From positions 186,001 through 250,000 of the forward strand of contig QYAI01000010.1 of the NCBI GenBank assembly GCA_003988855.1: a stretch of 64,000 nt of DNA, read 5' to 3'. Under the pieces are notes generated by a model. That model worked only from the letters and a program-made list of their open reading frames with translations, had not been told where the DNA came from and ran no database searches. Each line of letters starts with the position of its first letter. Position 1 is the first letter of the stretch. The stretch is from Arachnopeziza araneosa (taxonomy: Eukaryota; Ascomycota; Leotiomycetes; Helotiales; Arachnopezizaceae). The position numbers and the translations under genes are program-made. Below are positions 1 to 11,424 of the stretch, piece after piece.

Positions 1-457
1 GAAGCTTCGGATGGTGGTAAGACACTTCGGAAGTTCGAAAACCATAGTGAAGAAATGTGAGTTGTGGAGATAAAGGTATAGAACGTAAACGAATACTGCT
101 TTATGAGCCAGGAGGAAAAGGGAATGAATGGTATCGAGTGTTATATCATTTTTGAAGGTTAATAAATACTGTGTAATAGCAGACGATAGAGTGACACTAG
201 TCTCCCTAATGAGAAATTCGGATGAGAACATCTCATTTTGCCTACCTAAGTAATACCCGTCGAAAAGATTTTAAGTTGAAGGATTTTTAAGTCTTACCGG
301 AAAAGATTAGAGAGATGTCCGTTATGAAGCTAGCCGCCTCTCGAAATCATAACCGGCTACTTTTTCGCGGAAAATATCAAGTGTTTTTTCCCGCAACGAA
401 TACCGAGGTAGCATTGATGATTCTTGACTTTATTTGATTCTCTATAATTTGAGGTGA
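1..457. other. left-edge intergenic DNA, no gene seen
   Basis: AT-rich sequence with no open frame of useful length. It lies immediately 3' of the minus-strand OLA1 gene, so it should contain that gene's 3' untranslated region and polyadenylation signals. I see no repeat or RNA gene in it. Confidence 0.5.
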
Positions 458-1980
458 TTATCCCTTGGCAGCGCCAGCCTTGATAAGCAAGATATCGCCA
501 TCCTCAACGCTATTCATAGTCAGTAGGAAATAAACCTCAAAAATTTTCGAAGACACTTACACATAATCCTTTCCTTTCGTCAAGACTTTTCCCTTAGCTT
601 TGACTTCGGCTTCATCCCCCAGTTCCTTCAGAGCACTGAAATTATAGACAATAGCTTGAATGAAGGTTTTCTCGAAATCACCATGGATGACACCTGCAGC
701 TTGTGGTGCCTTGGTCCCATTTCGGATTGTCCATTGTCGGACTTCATCTGTACCAGTTGTGAAAAATGAACCTAGGTTCAAGACTTTTCGCATAGTAGTG
801 ATGAGCTTAGGGAGAGCGGAGTCAACGCCAAGGGTCTTCAGCTCTGCTTGAGCTTCCTTCTCGGTTTCAAAGCGGGTAAGACGTTCTTCAAGACAAATAG
901 AAATTGGTAAGATAGGGTCACCAGCAGCGTGTTCCTTGATCCATTCCATAACTTTGCCAAGATGCTTGTTCTTCTTGCGGATGTAGTCTTTCTCTGAGAG
1001 GTTGATCAGGTATACAACTGGCTTAGCTGTGAGGAGGAATAGAGGATTAATGAACTCGACCTGAAATACTTGTTAATAATGTGGCCTTGAAAAAACTTGA
1101 ATTAGAAGTGGATGATCATGTGGTGTTCAGAACGGGTTTCGTATCTCATGATGCTCTCTGCGTTTATTGTGAGGCATTCGACGAGCTGGGATTATCAGGC
1201 CTCATGGCCTTTTGTCATCATAACAAGAGTTTTACAGAAGGAAACCTGGCATACCTCTTTGACGGACCAGTCTCCTTTTCGAACATCACCACCTCCTTGG
1301 AGCAGAGCAAGAACCTTCTCAACACAGGCTTCTTCCTCTTTCAGCTTTTTCATCTCCAAGCTTTGACCACCTCTTCGAGTCAATTTCTTCAAGTTCTCGA
1401 GTGCCTTCTCAGTAAACTCGATATCCTTGATCCTCAACTCCTCACTAATGATTGTCAGATCCCGGACAGGATCAACATCTCCTTCGATATGGATAATCTC
1501 TGCGTCATCGAAGCACCGAACGACTTGGAAGATGGCATCAACAGCTCTGATATGTGACAAAAAGGAATTTCCAAGACCAGCGCCAGTAGAAGCTCCTCGG
1601 GTCAAACCAGCAATATCGTAGATAGTGAGATGGGCAGGAACTCTAGATTTTGGTTGGTATTTGTCGCAAAGCCAGTCATATCTGTCATCTGGTACAATAA
1701 CACGAGATTCTTCTGGGTCGATGGTTGCGAAAGGAAAGTTCTAACATCGATGAGTATTTATCTTGAACTTTTGGCATAGGAACATACAGCGGGATTACCA
1801 AGAGAGCATTTAGTGATAGCTTGAAAGAGTGTTGATTTTCCCACGTTCGCAAGACCAACCTGGATTCATCAGCAAAATCCTAAGATGCTTGCAAGAGCAG
1901 CGTACGATTCCACTCTTCAAATTGTTCCCCGGCCTGCCCAGCAGGATCTTCTCCTCCTTGGCAGCTTTCTTGGGAGGCAT
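458..1980 (-). CDS. ola1: Obg-like ATPase 1 (YchF/OLA1 family)
   Basis: Cytosolic P-loop ATPase of the YchF subfamily of Obg proteins, a ribosome-associated stress and translation factor. Model of five exons: 1980-1906, 1859-1788, 1740-1255, 1060-561 and 509-458; they sum to 1,185 nt, giving 394 residues, the usual length for the family. The start reads MPPKKAAKEEK. Visible motifs are the P-loop GLANVGKST, created exactly at the first splice junction; DIAGLTRGAS (G3); and NLSE in place of NKxD, the change that makes YchF proteins prefer ATP over GTP. The C-terminal TGS domain starts near FFTTGTDEVRQWTIRNGT. The gene diverges from the PPPDE peptidase gene across 465 bp. All four introns have GT-AG ends. 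Identification is very secure; exact splice sites are inferred from frame closure and family conservation. Confidence 0.95.
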
Positions 1981-2445
1981 ATTCTTCCTACTGACGTGCT
2001 TGTATGCTCGAGAAGCGGTGAAGAAAACCGTGCAGCTAAGCAGGTTCTGTCCAGTCGCAGTTCTTGCTGCAGACTGTTGCAAAATGGGGGGTAAAGAAGA
2101 GAATATGCGCGGGGCGCTAAGGACGGACGTCGTGATGGTTGTTGGCGACAGCCTTGTGCACGAGAGAGTGTTTAACCTCTCTCTGCGCTGGACAAATTGT
2201 GCGACGAATTGGAAGCCGCAATTTTGGCTGGCATTTGAAAGTTTGAAAATGGGAAACTGAACGGCACGTGATCCGGTCACAAAGATTTTCCAGCCTCCGA
2301 TGCCAAGCCAGCTTCAAATCTGACGCGCTCATCCTTCCTCATGCGGGACAATGATTGTATTACAATATGGTTGATGTGACTCCTGGATTAAATTGACGAA
2401 GCTGCGCAACAGCTAGGCCAACCTCATTTTCTTTCAATCATCAAA
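1981..2445. promoter_or_regulatory. shared divergent promoter, ola1 / PPPDE gene
   Basis: A 465-bp gap between two divergent start codons, so it must hold both promoters. A CACGTG E-box lies at 2265-2270 with a neighbouring ATCCGGTCAC. No TATA box is obvious. Function is inferred from position only. Confidence 0.5.
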
Positions 2446-3318
2446 ATGTCTTCCCACAAGAATTCTAGAAAGTCTTCGCAAACTCATCGATCTGCCTTCT
2501 CCCAGAAGACCGAGGTCATCATAAATGTCTATGATTTGCTTCCAGTAAGTTGAGGAAAGATGCTACACCCACATCCTCAAACCGTCTCCGGAATGTGAAC
2601 TGACTGTTTCTAGCCCGGCAAACTCTCCTCGGTACTTTGGACTTTAGGATCATCACTCTTACATTCCGGAGTTCAAATCAACAACAAAGAATATGCATAT
2701 GGAGGACACGATCGGCGGGGCATGACTGGCGTCTACTTTACAGCCCCAAAGTCTGTACCGCCAGGAGGTACATTCCGATGCGAAATATTACACGGCTTCA
2801 CAGTCCGCCCACAGTCTGAGATCAATGATATAATTCAAGAAGCTTCAGACGCATTTCAAGGTACTTCCTACAACATCTTAACCAAGAATTGCAATCATTT
2901 TACCGCCTATCTGCTGGAGAAACTTACGGGCAGGAGTGGGCCGAGTTGGCTTAATAGAGCAGCGAGTATTGGTGTCGCTTTACCGTGTGTGGTGCCGAAG
3001 GAATGGATTGCTCCTCCAGACTTCGAGACAGCGGAGGGCGAGTTGCTCGATGATGACGATGATCACAACAGCCATGAGCACTCTAGAATGCTGGGGAATA
3101 CAGATACAAGTCTGCAGAGGACAAGTGTAGAGCAGAGAATAGCAGCAGCAGGTCTAGATGCGTGGGATAGTGAACAGGAGAGAAGGCATGGAAGCAGCGG
3201 CAAAGGGAAAGGAAAAGTTCCCGTTCGAGACACGTCTGGACGAGTCGTTCATCCTGCAGACAGAGCACCATCTAAGAGAGCGCAAGGACGAGCATCCTGT
3301 GATTGTCCTACGGATTGA
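2446..3318 (+). CDS. PPPDE (DeSI-type) thiol peptidase
   Basis: Papain-like cysteine isopeptidase of the PPPDE/DUF862 superfamily; characterised members remove SUMO or ubiquitin from substrates. Two exons, 2446-2544 and 2614-3318, give 267 residues; the intron is GT-AG. The N-terminal block EVIINVYDLLP is the typical first strand. The catalytic His is in YGGHDRRG (about residue 65) and the catalytic Cys in NCNHFTAYLL (about residue 126). The PPPDE fold ends near residue 160. The remaining 100 residues are acidic and low in complexity (a DDDDDH run, then a K/R-rich stretch), probably disordered. There is no signal peptide, so it should act in the cytosol or nucleus. The substrate cannot be told from sequence. 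The ATG sits in a good context (TCAAAATGTC). Confidence 0.9.
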
Positions 3319-3490
3319 GAATTGGCATTTGCATCAGTGTTGGCATCAGTGAAATTAGTGTATATGAAAGTAGCATGGGCATTATGGCGTTAAGGAGTTT
3401 ATGATACCACGGCAAGCGACTTCTAGATATTTTACAGATATCCCACACTTCTTCAGCTTCTTATATGCATACAGTGTACAAGCCATCACA

Positions 3491-4333
3491 TTAACCCAAA
3501 CGTCTAGGCTTGGGACTTCTTGTCCCTCCAAATTTCAGCCTCGTAGCATCGGCAACCTTTACAACCTTATGTCTAAGATCCTTCCCCTCAACTCCAAGTA
3601 AAACCCTAGTAACAGCTTCTCTACCGGCCCCGAAACCTCTTAGATAGACTTCCAAATGCTCGATATTAGCAACCACTCCACTGTCCTTCAATCGTGCTAG
3701 GACGTAAGCGGCCAACTGAAATGCAGAATCAAAGTGTTTCCTCCCCGACTTCCTAAATCCCAAACTACCAGCACTTAAACTCAACGCAGGCGTTCGATGC
3801 GGCGATGGAGTAGCACCATACAGCTTTCCAGTAGCGGGATCTCTCCATGCAGGTGGTCGGTTAACTGTGATATGTACATTGTGTTTATGCGCATAAACAT
3901 GCATCTGCCAAGTGTTCTCCTTGAACGACTCCTTCTCCAAATGCGAATACAACGAACCTGGAGAAGCCGTCTTCCCACCGGGCCCAATTGAGGGCCATAG
4001 AGAGCTTGATTGTTCGTGACTGACTATGGTGTTGGATAGATTGAGTAACTTCTTCTCTGCTTCACCTGGAGGTAATTTTTGTCCATATTTGCTCAAGGGA
4101 GAGGAAGAGCCATGTTCGGAGCGCGGTTTGAACATTCTGTGAGAAGGACGCGCAGGAGATGAAGTTGGAGCAGCTGCTGGGAGAGGTATGGGTGCTTCAT
4201 CGTCTGCTCTTCTCCTAGAAGTGTTCGAGAAAGTTCGTATGCATCCTGTAGACGCATTGGGTATGGCAGATCGTTCGGAAAGGAACGCTAGAGGTGGTTG
4301 CCCAAATAGGCGCCTCGCTGCTATCCTACTCAT
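3491..4333 (-). CDS. mitochondrial small-subunit ribosomal protein uS11m (MRPS18-like)
   Basis: Component of the mitochondrial 37S ribosomal subunit. A single exon of 280 residues if it starts at the ATG at 4333 (MSRIAARRLFGQ). An in-frame extension runs upstream, but the chosen start gives an Arg-rich, acid-free amphipathic N-terminus typical of a mitochondrial presequence. The C-terminal 120 residues are the uS11 core: MHVYAHKHNVHITV, LSAGSLGFRKSGRKH, a YLRGFGAGREA block and the basic end GGTRSPKPRRLG, where uS11 binds 16S-type rRNA. The long N-terminal Ser/Pro-rich extension is usual for fungal mitoribosomal proteins. It diverges from tim44 with only 212 bp between start codons. Family assignment is secure. 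Confidence 0.92.
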   Translation of the reverse strand: MSRIAARRLFGQPPLAFLSERSAIPNASTGCIRTFSNTSRRRADDEAPIPLPAAAPTSSPARPSHRMFKPRSEHGSSSPLSKYGQKLPPGEAEKKLLNLSNTIVSHEQSSSLWPSIGPGGKTASPGSLYSHLEKESFKENTWQMHVYAHKHNVHITVNRPPAWRDPATGKLYGATPSPHRTPALSLSAGSLGFRKSGRKHFDSAFQLAAYVLARLKDSGVVANIEHLEVYLRGFGAGREAVTRVLLGVEGKDLRHKVVKVADATRLKFGGTRSPKPRRLG

Positions 4334-4545
4334 GCTGGAATCGAAAACATGAGGTTGGCCTTGTGTCTTGTCTCGTGCTTGAGGCTCGGAAAAGTTCCTG
4401 CAGAACCACGCTAGCGATGTCGGAAGAAACCGTCCCAAACTCCGCTTCTCGATTTCTTGCGACCAAATTTTATCGGTCAACTACTCTTTGTTCTCCTCGT
4501 TGACAAACTTTTCATAATTTGTTGCGTGATTTTTGTAGGATCGCC
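4334..4545. promoter_or_regulatory. short bidirectional promoter, uS11m / tim44
   Basis: Only 212 bp separate the start codons of two divergently transcribed nuclear genes for mitochondrial proteins. Both 5' untranslated regions and both core promoters must fit here. Co-regulation is an inference from this spacing. Confidence 0.55.
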
Positions 4546-6195
4546 ATGAGTATTTATCGAAATGCGGCGTCAAGAGCGTCATTGAATGCTAGGTTGGGTA
4601 CGGTCATAAGACCAATTCTTCCTGGAAAACAGGAGGTCAATATACATTTGCGAAAGATACAGCAAGCAAATCTACACTCATTCACTTCAGATTCATTACT
4701 CTCCAGACCTGCTCCACTACGATCAAGGTTTCTGCCGGCCGAGATACAAGTCAGCTATGGCCCAGCGGCGCCGAGAGGATTTCATCACGCTTCAAGGTTA
4801 CGGCAAGAGAAGGATGCTAAAGCTCCTGTGAAGGATGAAGCTGCTGCGGCCGATTCAACCAAAAAGGCTTCTGAAGAAAAATCGGAGTCGTCACAAGGAG
4901 AAGAGAAGACTAAAGAGAAAACTGGCGAAGAAGGGGAAGGTGAGAGTAAGAAAGAATCGAAAGAAGAGCCTCCGCCACCACCACCGCATGGAGACAAATC
5001 GCCATGGCAAGTCTTCACCGAAACCTTACAGAGTGAATTCAAAGCCTCAAAGGAATGGAACGAATCCACAAAAGCTCTTGCAGCAGGCGCTCAACAATTC
5101 ACGGAGAACGAGTCTGTAAGGAGGGCCCGGGAAGCATATGAATCTACAACTGGGGCAGTCTCATCAACAGCTGGCAAAGTTCTGAAGACTACTGCCGGTG
5201 CTGTAGGCAAGGGAGCTGCTTGGACTTGGGAGACACCAGTAGTTAAGGGTGTCAGAACGACCGTAAACGTTACAGCGAGCGTTATCGAGAAAGGCACCCG
5301 ACCAATCCGAGAAACCGAGGCTTACAAGAACGTCAAAAATGTTATTGATGATGGTAGCAGTGCGAGATATGGCGGATGGACAGAGAAAGAAGAGCGGAGG
5401 AGGAAGAGAGAACAGCGAGAATTGGAGGAAGGCGTATCAGGCAAGAGGGTTGAGGCTGCCCAAGAAGACCCAGAGTATATTATTCTCCCATCATTTAATC
5501 TCACTTACTAACTTTTTAGTGCCGGCACAAATGTCACACTCCACAAAGATGCTGCTTGGAAAGAGTCGTGGCGAGACTTCCGTGACTCGAACAGACTGAT
5601 GCAATCCCTTTTCACCATGAAATCTGCCTACAACGAGTCCGAAAATCCCCTCATCTCTACGGCCAGAAATATATCAGACCGATTTGCAGGGTTCTTCGCT
5701 GAGAACGAGACGGCTATGGTTATCAAGAAATTCAGAGAAATGGACCCTGGTTTTCAAATGGAGCCTTTCCTTCGAGATATGCGGGAATACATTCTCCCTG
5801 AAGTCTTAGATGCATATGTCAAAGGCGACACTGAAACATTGAAGCTATGGCTTTCTGCTGCTCAGTTCCAAGTTTATGATGCCTTATCGAAGCAATATAC
5901 TACCGCTGGCTTAAAATCTGATGGCCGCATCCTGGATATTAGAGGCGTTGAAATTCTGTCAGCACGCATTTTGGATCCAGGAGATATTCCTGTGTTTATC
6001 ATTACTTGCAGAACGCAGGAAGTACACGTATATCGAAATGCGAAGACCAACGACCTTGCTGCAGGTATGGAAGATAAGGTGCAGCAGGTGACGTACGCGA
6101 TTGGTGTAACAAGAGTACCAGAAGACGTCAACAACCCTGAAACCAGAGGGTGGCGGCTCATTGAACTGCAGAAGAGTGGACGAGATTACATCTAA
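4546..6195 (+). CDS. tim44: mitochondrial import motor subunit Tim44
   Basis: Peripheral matrix-side subunit of the TIM23 complex that recruits Hsp70 (Ssc1) and its J-protein cofactors to the import channel. Two exons, 4546-5474 and 5520-6195, total 1,605 nt and 534 residues; the 45-nt intron carries TTACTAAC before TTTTTAG. The N-terminus MSIYRNAASRASLNARL is a good matrix-targeting presequence. A very charged Lys/Glu region (about residues 85-150) and a short polyproline run precede the helical segment SPWQVFTETLQSEFKASKEW. The C-terminal Tim44/MRPL45-type lipid-binding domain occupies about residues 370-530, with MVIKKFREMDPGFQMEPFL as its signature. Start chosen at the first ATG in the frame. 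Secure. Confidence 0.95.
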
Positions 6196-9100
6196 TCTCT
6201 ACTTTCATTTCCAAACTCATCATTTGCGGCATAGCGATGAAAAATAAGGCGAGGATCCTGTGTATGTGTAACGGCGCAAGGCGTTTAAAGTCGAAGAGAG
6301 TTCGACTGAGGTGATTTAGTCCGGGGCAAATGGGAGTCTGTATATTATCTTCTAGTCCCTTCACACCACTCTAAGAATTCGGGCTACCCTAAAAGGGAAA
6401 TGTATTATAATGTGTGTAGTTGATATTGGGACAAGCTTTTGAGGCAGTCTCCCAAATGCGATAATTTCCGAAGAGAGGCACCCGCGGCCTATGGTAGCAA
6501 TGTCATTCACATAAGTCTTTGCGAGTGCATGTAAAACTCACCGTTTTGTGTTCTATCCTGCATATACCAATTGACTTTGCTGTCTTAGTTGAGCTCGATC
6601 CGTCGTTTGTTAACATTGTTCCTTTGATCATATATCATCGAGGCAACTTAACGTGTTACTAGCCTAGGCTGGTTTTGTGATATTTCCTCGGTTCCTATTG
6701 TCTCTTGGTCTTTTGCTACAGGCCAAATCCATGAACGCGGAAACGTTAAAAAAATAGTGAAAGTAAGGCTGGAATAGGACGATGTAATCTTATAAGATCA
6801 AGATAATGAAAGATCAAGGTCTGAAACTTCTTATCTCAAGTTTCAAGCCCTTGCTCGGTACAGATATCAAGTAATTGCGATTTGAGTTTTTTTATTCCAC
6901 ACTCACGGATCTGGCCCGCCTTGCAGCTTTTAAATTATCCAGACCATGTTATGGGAGTGAAACACAGAAGTCGGGTTCATGATATCAAATCATAAATCCT
7001 TCACGTAAATACAGTTGGTATCTAAGATCTCCCCTGTTTATTACTCCAGAGGTGCTGCGACCCTGCTTCTGAGATATGAATGTTTTTTGAAGCATAACAA
7101 TTGCAAGATCTTATCAAGCAAACTGGAAGTAATTATATTTCAGCTATCAAAGATTCAGCCCAACATTACACTGTTGTCTCGAATAATCAATACTGCCTGC
7201 GGCCTCGCTAATACCAGCTCAGTGCCCCTCGCTGGTAGGTTTAAACACCATGGTGCGAAGGAGGCATTTGACAAAGCGCTGATTGAGTATGCCTTTATTA
7301 TTGCATTTGGACGCTATTTCATCTCGAATCCGGATCAGTGCTCAGGTTGAAAGAGGGCATTGCTAGCGAAGTATGATAGGAATACATTTTATCAAGTTAG
7401 AGTGAAGGGGGACTATATTAATTACCCTTATAGTAGAGAATTCGAGACTCAGGCTATCAAAGTTCAATCTCAGCGAGGCCGTTGTTAAGAATCAACAATA
7501 TATTATATTACATTCCCAGAAGCCCTTGTTTGCTTGTGGTGTGTCCTATTCTCGAACTAAAGCTATGATGCTGGAACTGATTCCGATGACATTTACTCAT
7601 GTCTAATTGCCATGGTATCACTGTAAACATTCGCAACTTAGCCTAATCAAAGATGAAAGATTCATTGTTGCAACTAAGCATATGTTGTAGCATTGATACT
7701 GTCAGGAAGGAATAATGAGATTAAGCGCCTACCAAGCTCCCGATCTCAAATCTCGCCCAGAAAAGGGATACAAACAATCACGGTCGCACATATCTGCCAA
7801 AGGGGCATCAGATCCATCATTTCTAACCGTTTCCTTAATTTTCCTTTCAATATCAGCTCTGTTTAGATCTTTGAGTGCTTTCTTCGCTTAATCTCGCTAA
7901 TGTCATGACGCAAATAAACAAACCCAGTCGAAATTCTTCAAACAATAGGGAACAGAAGATTAGCAAATGAAATAAGACCAAAGGTGTAATCTACGGATTT
8001 TAAAGGCATGGCGTGGGTACTCGCTGTAAGTTTATTTACTGTGCTACTTATTCTCCCACTCTCTTCGCCGTTAATACAGCCCTTTCTTTAATTCATGCTC
8101 ACTCCACTAAAGAATCATAGTTTCCATCACCTTACTATCCTTTTCTGTGAATAACCTATTTCGATTCCTTCTTTAGCTTGAACGTGAACCATAGTTTTAG
8201 TGCTATCATAAATCATGCCGCTGTAGGACTTTGGCCACAATCGAGACCGGCTCTCTTTTAGCTTATGATTCTTTCGGAAGCTATCTCTTTGATGTGTTCG
8301 GATGCTGGCCGTTCCCAAGATTTCTGATTTAGAAAACAGCTAATGCATTGCGGTGACAAATTAGGTCAAGCTAATAAATTTTTCTTTGCCTTTGTATGTG
8401 AGAATAAACTATTGTGATTCATGGATGCTGTGCCAATGACCCCATTAATATAATTAGACTTCTTATTATCTTTCACACTACCCATAAACCTGAAATGCGC
8501 TGAGCAAACATACGTATGCGATTTTTCTTCGCTTCTTCTCCGGTTCAATTTCACATTTGATAGCACTTCATTACTTCTTAGAATTATCGACTATCAACTA
8601 AAAGTGAAAGTCGCTAAAGCACACACATTGTTTTCTTAGTTTAGCGGCCTCATATTGTCGATTCGTGATTCTGTGCTGATATTACCAAAATTACGCACGA
8701 TATTGTCGAAAGCCAACTCCGACTCTTAAATCCACATTCAAACTTACTTTATTTCTTCTTACCGAATCGACTTTGGGACAAAAGATAAAGTCGTTGATCA
8801 AAGTTTGTTTCTATCCTTACTTACTCCGTTCTTAATGTCGATTCGTGATTTTAGACTAATTTAAATAGTTCATGCACGATATTGTCGAAAAGCACCACGA
8901 AGCCTCGATCCTACATTTGATTCTCTACATTGTCGAAAACACTCCTGCAAAATAGCATCTACTTCTACTTTTAAATGGATTGGCCATGGTCCCAAAGTCG
9001 CTGCTTCACTTGAAGATTTAAAACGTGTTAAAATCTACACCAAACCGGATGGGCTGAAGAGGTTTGTACTGGCCTGCAGCTGGATAGTTGAAGGACTGGA

Positions 9101-10147
9101 ATCTAGAGGCAAATGACGGGTCAAAGAAATGTTACCAAAACAAGATATCAGAAGAACTCTGCTTCTTGCTTGAAGATAAGAGAGGAAACCACATAAGCAA
9201 GAACCCCCAGCAATACAGAATATGAAGTAGAGCTTCAGTTTGTGTTCTACTTTTTTCAAGATTCGGAGGGCAACATTACTGTTCATCACGATCCAACACT
9301 TTTCGCTCAGATTAGGGAAGCTTGTCATGAGCCCAGGAAACCATGGAAAAGAATATCTGGGGGAGATCTCTAGAATTTCGAGCTCGGCTACGTTATGCAC
9401 TTCAACATGTTGCTAGATACGAATCATCTTTCGGCTCTGAAAGATCTCCAAACCTTCACCACGACCGCCTGTCAGCGACTCATACTCCCCATGACAGGAC
9501 AACCAGTGTTGGAGCATGAAAAAGGGGAACTGAAAGCCCAGGAACTGAGGATTTGGAAAATTCTCAACGAGTCCGACAATGTGTATTTCAAGTTAATTAA
9601 GGATTTGTTCAAGGGGAATCGGGTAGGTGGACGAGAAGAAGTAGGGACGGGAGCGACGAGGCAGGAAGAAGGAAAGTCCGGGTCAGCAAAGAGCGGATAG
9701 AGCTGCGAGAACAAAGAGAGAACCGAGAGCGACGAAGGGATTGGAAGAGCTACGTGAATGTTGAAGCTATAGACCGACACTGAATCCTAGCAGAAATCAA
9801 CTCATTGTTGAAAATGCTGCACTGCTTTGTAACTCTACTGTGTTGCCGTGATTGTCCTCCTTCCAAGACGACATTTAGATTAAATCTGAAGGAATAAATT
9901 CATGAAATTTATGTCGGTAATGACTTGCGATTTTTGGAGCATTGAGAACACCTCCCGGAGCGTAAGAAGATCAATATGTCATTGTTTCTCTCGGTGTTGA
10001 GAAATCCGGAAACGGCTAGCGCCACCAAAAATAGCTTGTTTTGCCTCAACGCTAAGGCAATCAACATTCCCCAGCCTGGCTATAAGTTCTTCATGATCCT
10101 CGCATCTACAACAACGAGTCAAGCTCTTCTAGAAGCCAGCTTCCACC
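6196..10147. other. AT-rich gene-poor interval
   Basis: Nearly 4 kb between tim44 and the F-box gene. Stop codons are dense in all frames, and I see no splice-compatible series of coding segments. The 8.6-8.95 kb part has a small two-part repeat, listed separately. The longest frames (9395-9700 plus, 9035-9400 minus) overlap on opposite strands and show no recognisable domain. AT richness plus eroded repeats would fit old mobile-element remains altered by RIP, but no transposase or reverse-transcriptase motif is legible, so that is only a guess. Confidence 0.45.
8656..8940 (+). repeat. two-part dispersed direct repeat (TGTCGATTCGTGATT ... GCACGATATTGTCGAAA)
   Basis: The 15-mer TGTCGATTCGTGATT occurs at 8656-8670 and again exactly at 8836-8850. 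In each case it is followed 38-39 nt later by GCACGATATTGTCGAAA (8695-8711 and 8874-8890). The spacers between the two halves differ in sequence. A third half-copy, ATTGTCGAAAAC, is at 8929-8940. The period is about 180 bp. There is no coding potential around it. Confidence 0.7.
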
Positions 10148-11424
10148 ATGCCTACCGCCGTCAACATGCACCCCAAGAACTTGGGTGACCTCCCGGACGA
10201 AATCCTCAACCAGATCTTCCTCTCCCTCCCCGCACAAGGCGATCTCGCCTCCCTCTGCCTAGTCAGCCAGCGGATGAACTCCATCGCGGATCCTCTTCTT
10301 CACCACTCCATCTTCTTCGACGAGCCAATGCACCATCTAACTTTCTCCCAGTCCCTTGCTACTCGTCCACGGCGGGGCTCTCTGATCCAGAATGTGCGCG
10401 TCGAATACCCTAGTTACGAGTTAGCCGAGCTGCTGACCTTCCGAGATGGCTCGTACCGTATCGATGACTTCTCTCACAGTATCTCAACTATGTCCAACTT
10501 GGAGAGTTTGGTGGTTTCTGTTCCTGTGGAGTTGCTGGAAGGTATTGGGACGCTGTTCAACGGGCCCTTTGATCTGGCATGTTTGAAGTCATGTGAGTAT
10601 TTGCATGCCGGTGTCTCTTCATGCACTAATTACTTCCAGGTACGTTATTCTATCAATGTGAAGACAACGGTTATTGGGACCTCCAAGAAAACATCCACAT
10701 CTTTGCCCATCCCAGCTTAGAGCATCTCACCATCCGACGGGCCAAGCTAGACGTCCGAGGCTTCGACGCTCTAGAGAAGCCATGGTACACAGCCCTGCAA
10801 ACTCTTCACCTCATAGAATGCGACATCAATGACGATGGCCTCTCAGACATTCTAATGCATCCCGAAGCACTGAAAGAAGTACATATCACACAACTAGAAG
10901 AGCCGAATCCACCGCTCGAGGAATCCCCTGATGATGTAGGTGATTACATCACCGCATTTAAATCAGCGATGCATTCCCTTGAGACGATATGTATTGATTT
11001 CCCTACGCTTGGCGGCAAGAAACCTCTGCGCCTACGTGAATTTGTGGAGTTGAAATCGCTGCAGCTCCGTGACTTTCAGCTTTTTGGCCAGTCTACCCCG
11101 CGCATGAACTCGGTTGGATTGCCGCCCAATCTCGAGGTTCTCAAATTTTTGGATCAGGTTGGAGACGATGAGGAAATTGCGGAGTTGCTGACTTACACTA
11201 TCGAGAACAAGGAGATCTTGGCAAGGTCATGGACTAAGATGATTGTGGAGGGGTACGGCAGTCCCCCTCCTGCTATTTTAACGGCCTGCAAGGCATTCAA
11301 GGATTTCCTGTCCTTGACCAGAAGGAGAAGAACTATGTCCAGTATGTCTGGGTTTAGTACGAGATCGGTACCAACATCACCTATTGCATTTCATCATAAT
11401 TTTCGGAATAGTTGGGGTGGATAA
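10148..11424 (+). CDS. F-box protein
   Basis: Probable substrate-receptor subunit of an SCF ubiquitin ligase. Two exons, 10148-10592 and 10640-11424, total 1,230 nt and 409 residues; the GTGAGT intron of 47 nt has a CACTAAT branch site. The ATG sits in an excellent context (CCACCATG). The F-box lies at residues 11-50: LGDLPDEILNQIFLSLP followed by LASLCLVSQRMNSIADPLL. The rest has irregular leucine-rich spacing (LEHLTIRRAKL, LQTLHLIECDIND), consistent with degenerate LRRs used in substrate binding. The C-terminal Arg/Ser tail has no known motif. F-box genes are numerous and fast-evolving in these fungi, so the substrate cannot be guessed. It converges on the cyclin gene downstream. Confidence 0.85.

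Noticed and set aside
1081..1557. 158-codon plus-strand frame
   Set aside because: Antisense of the third and second OLA1 exons.
9035..9700. Opposing frames of about 100-120 codons (9395-9700 plus, 9035-9400 minus)
   Set aside because: Adjacent opposite-strand frames in AT-rich DNA without conserved motifs; not enough to call a gene or a named relic.
6196..10147. RIP-mutated transposon
   Set aside because: AT-rich and gene-poor, but no transposase, reverse transcriptase, long terminal or inverted repeat could be read; the idea is left as a guess.
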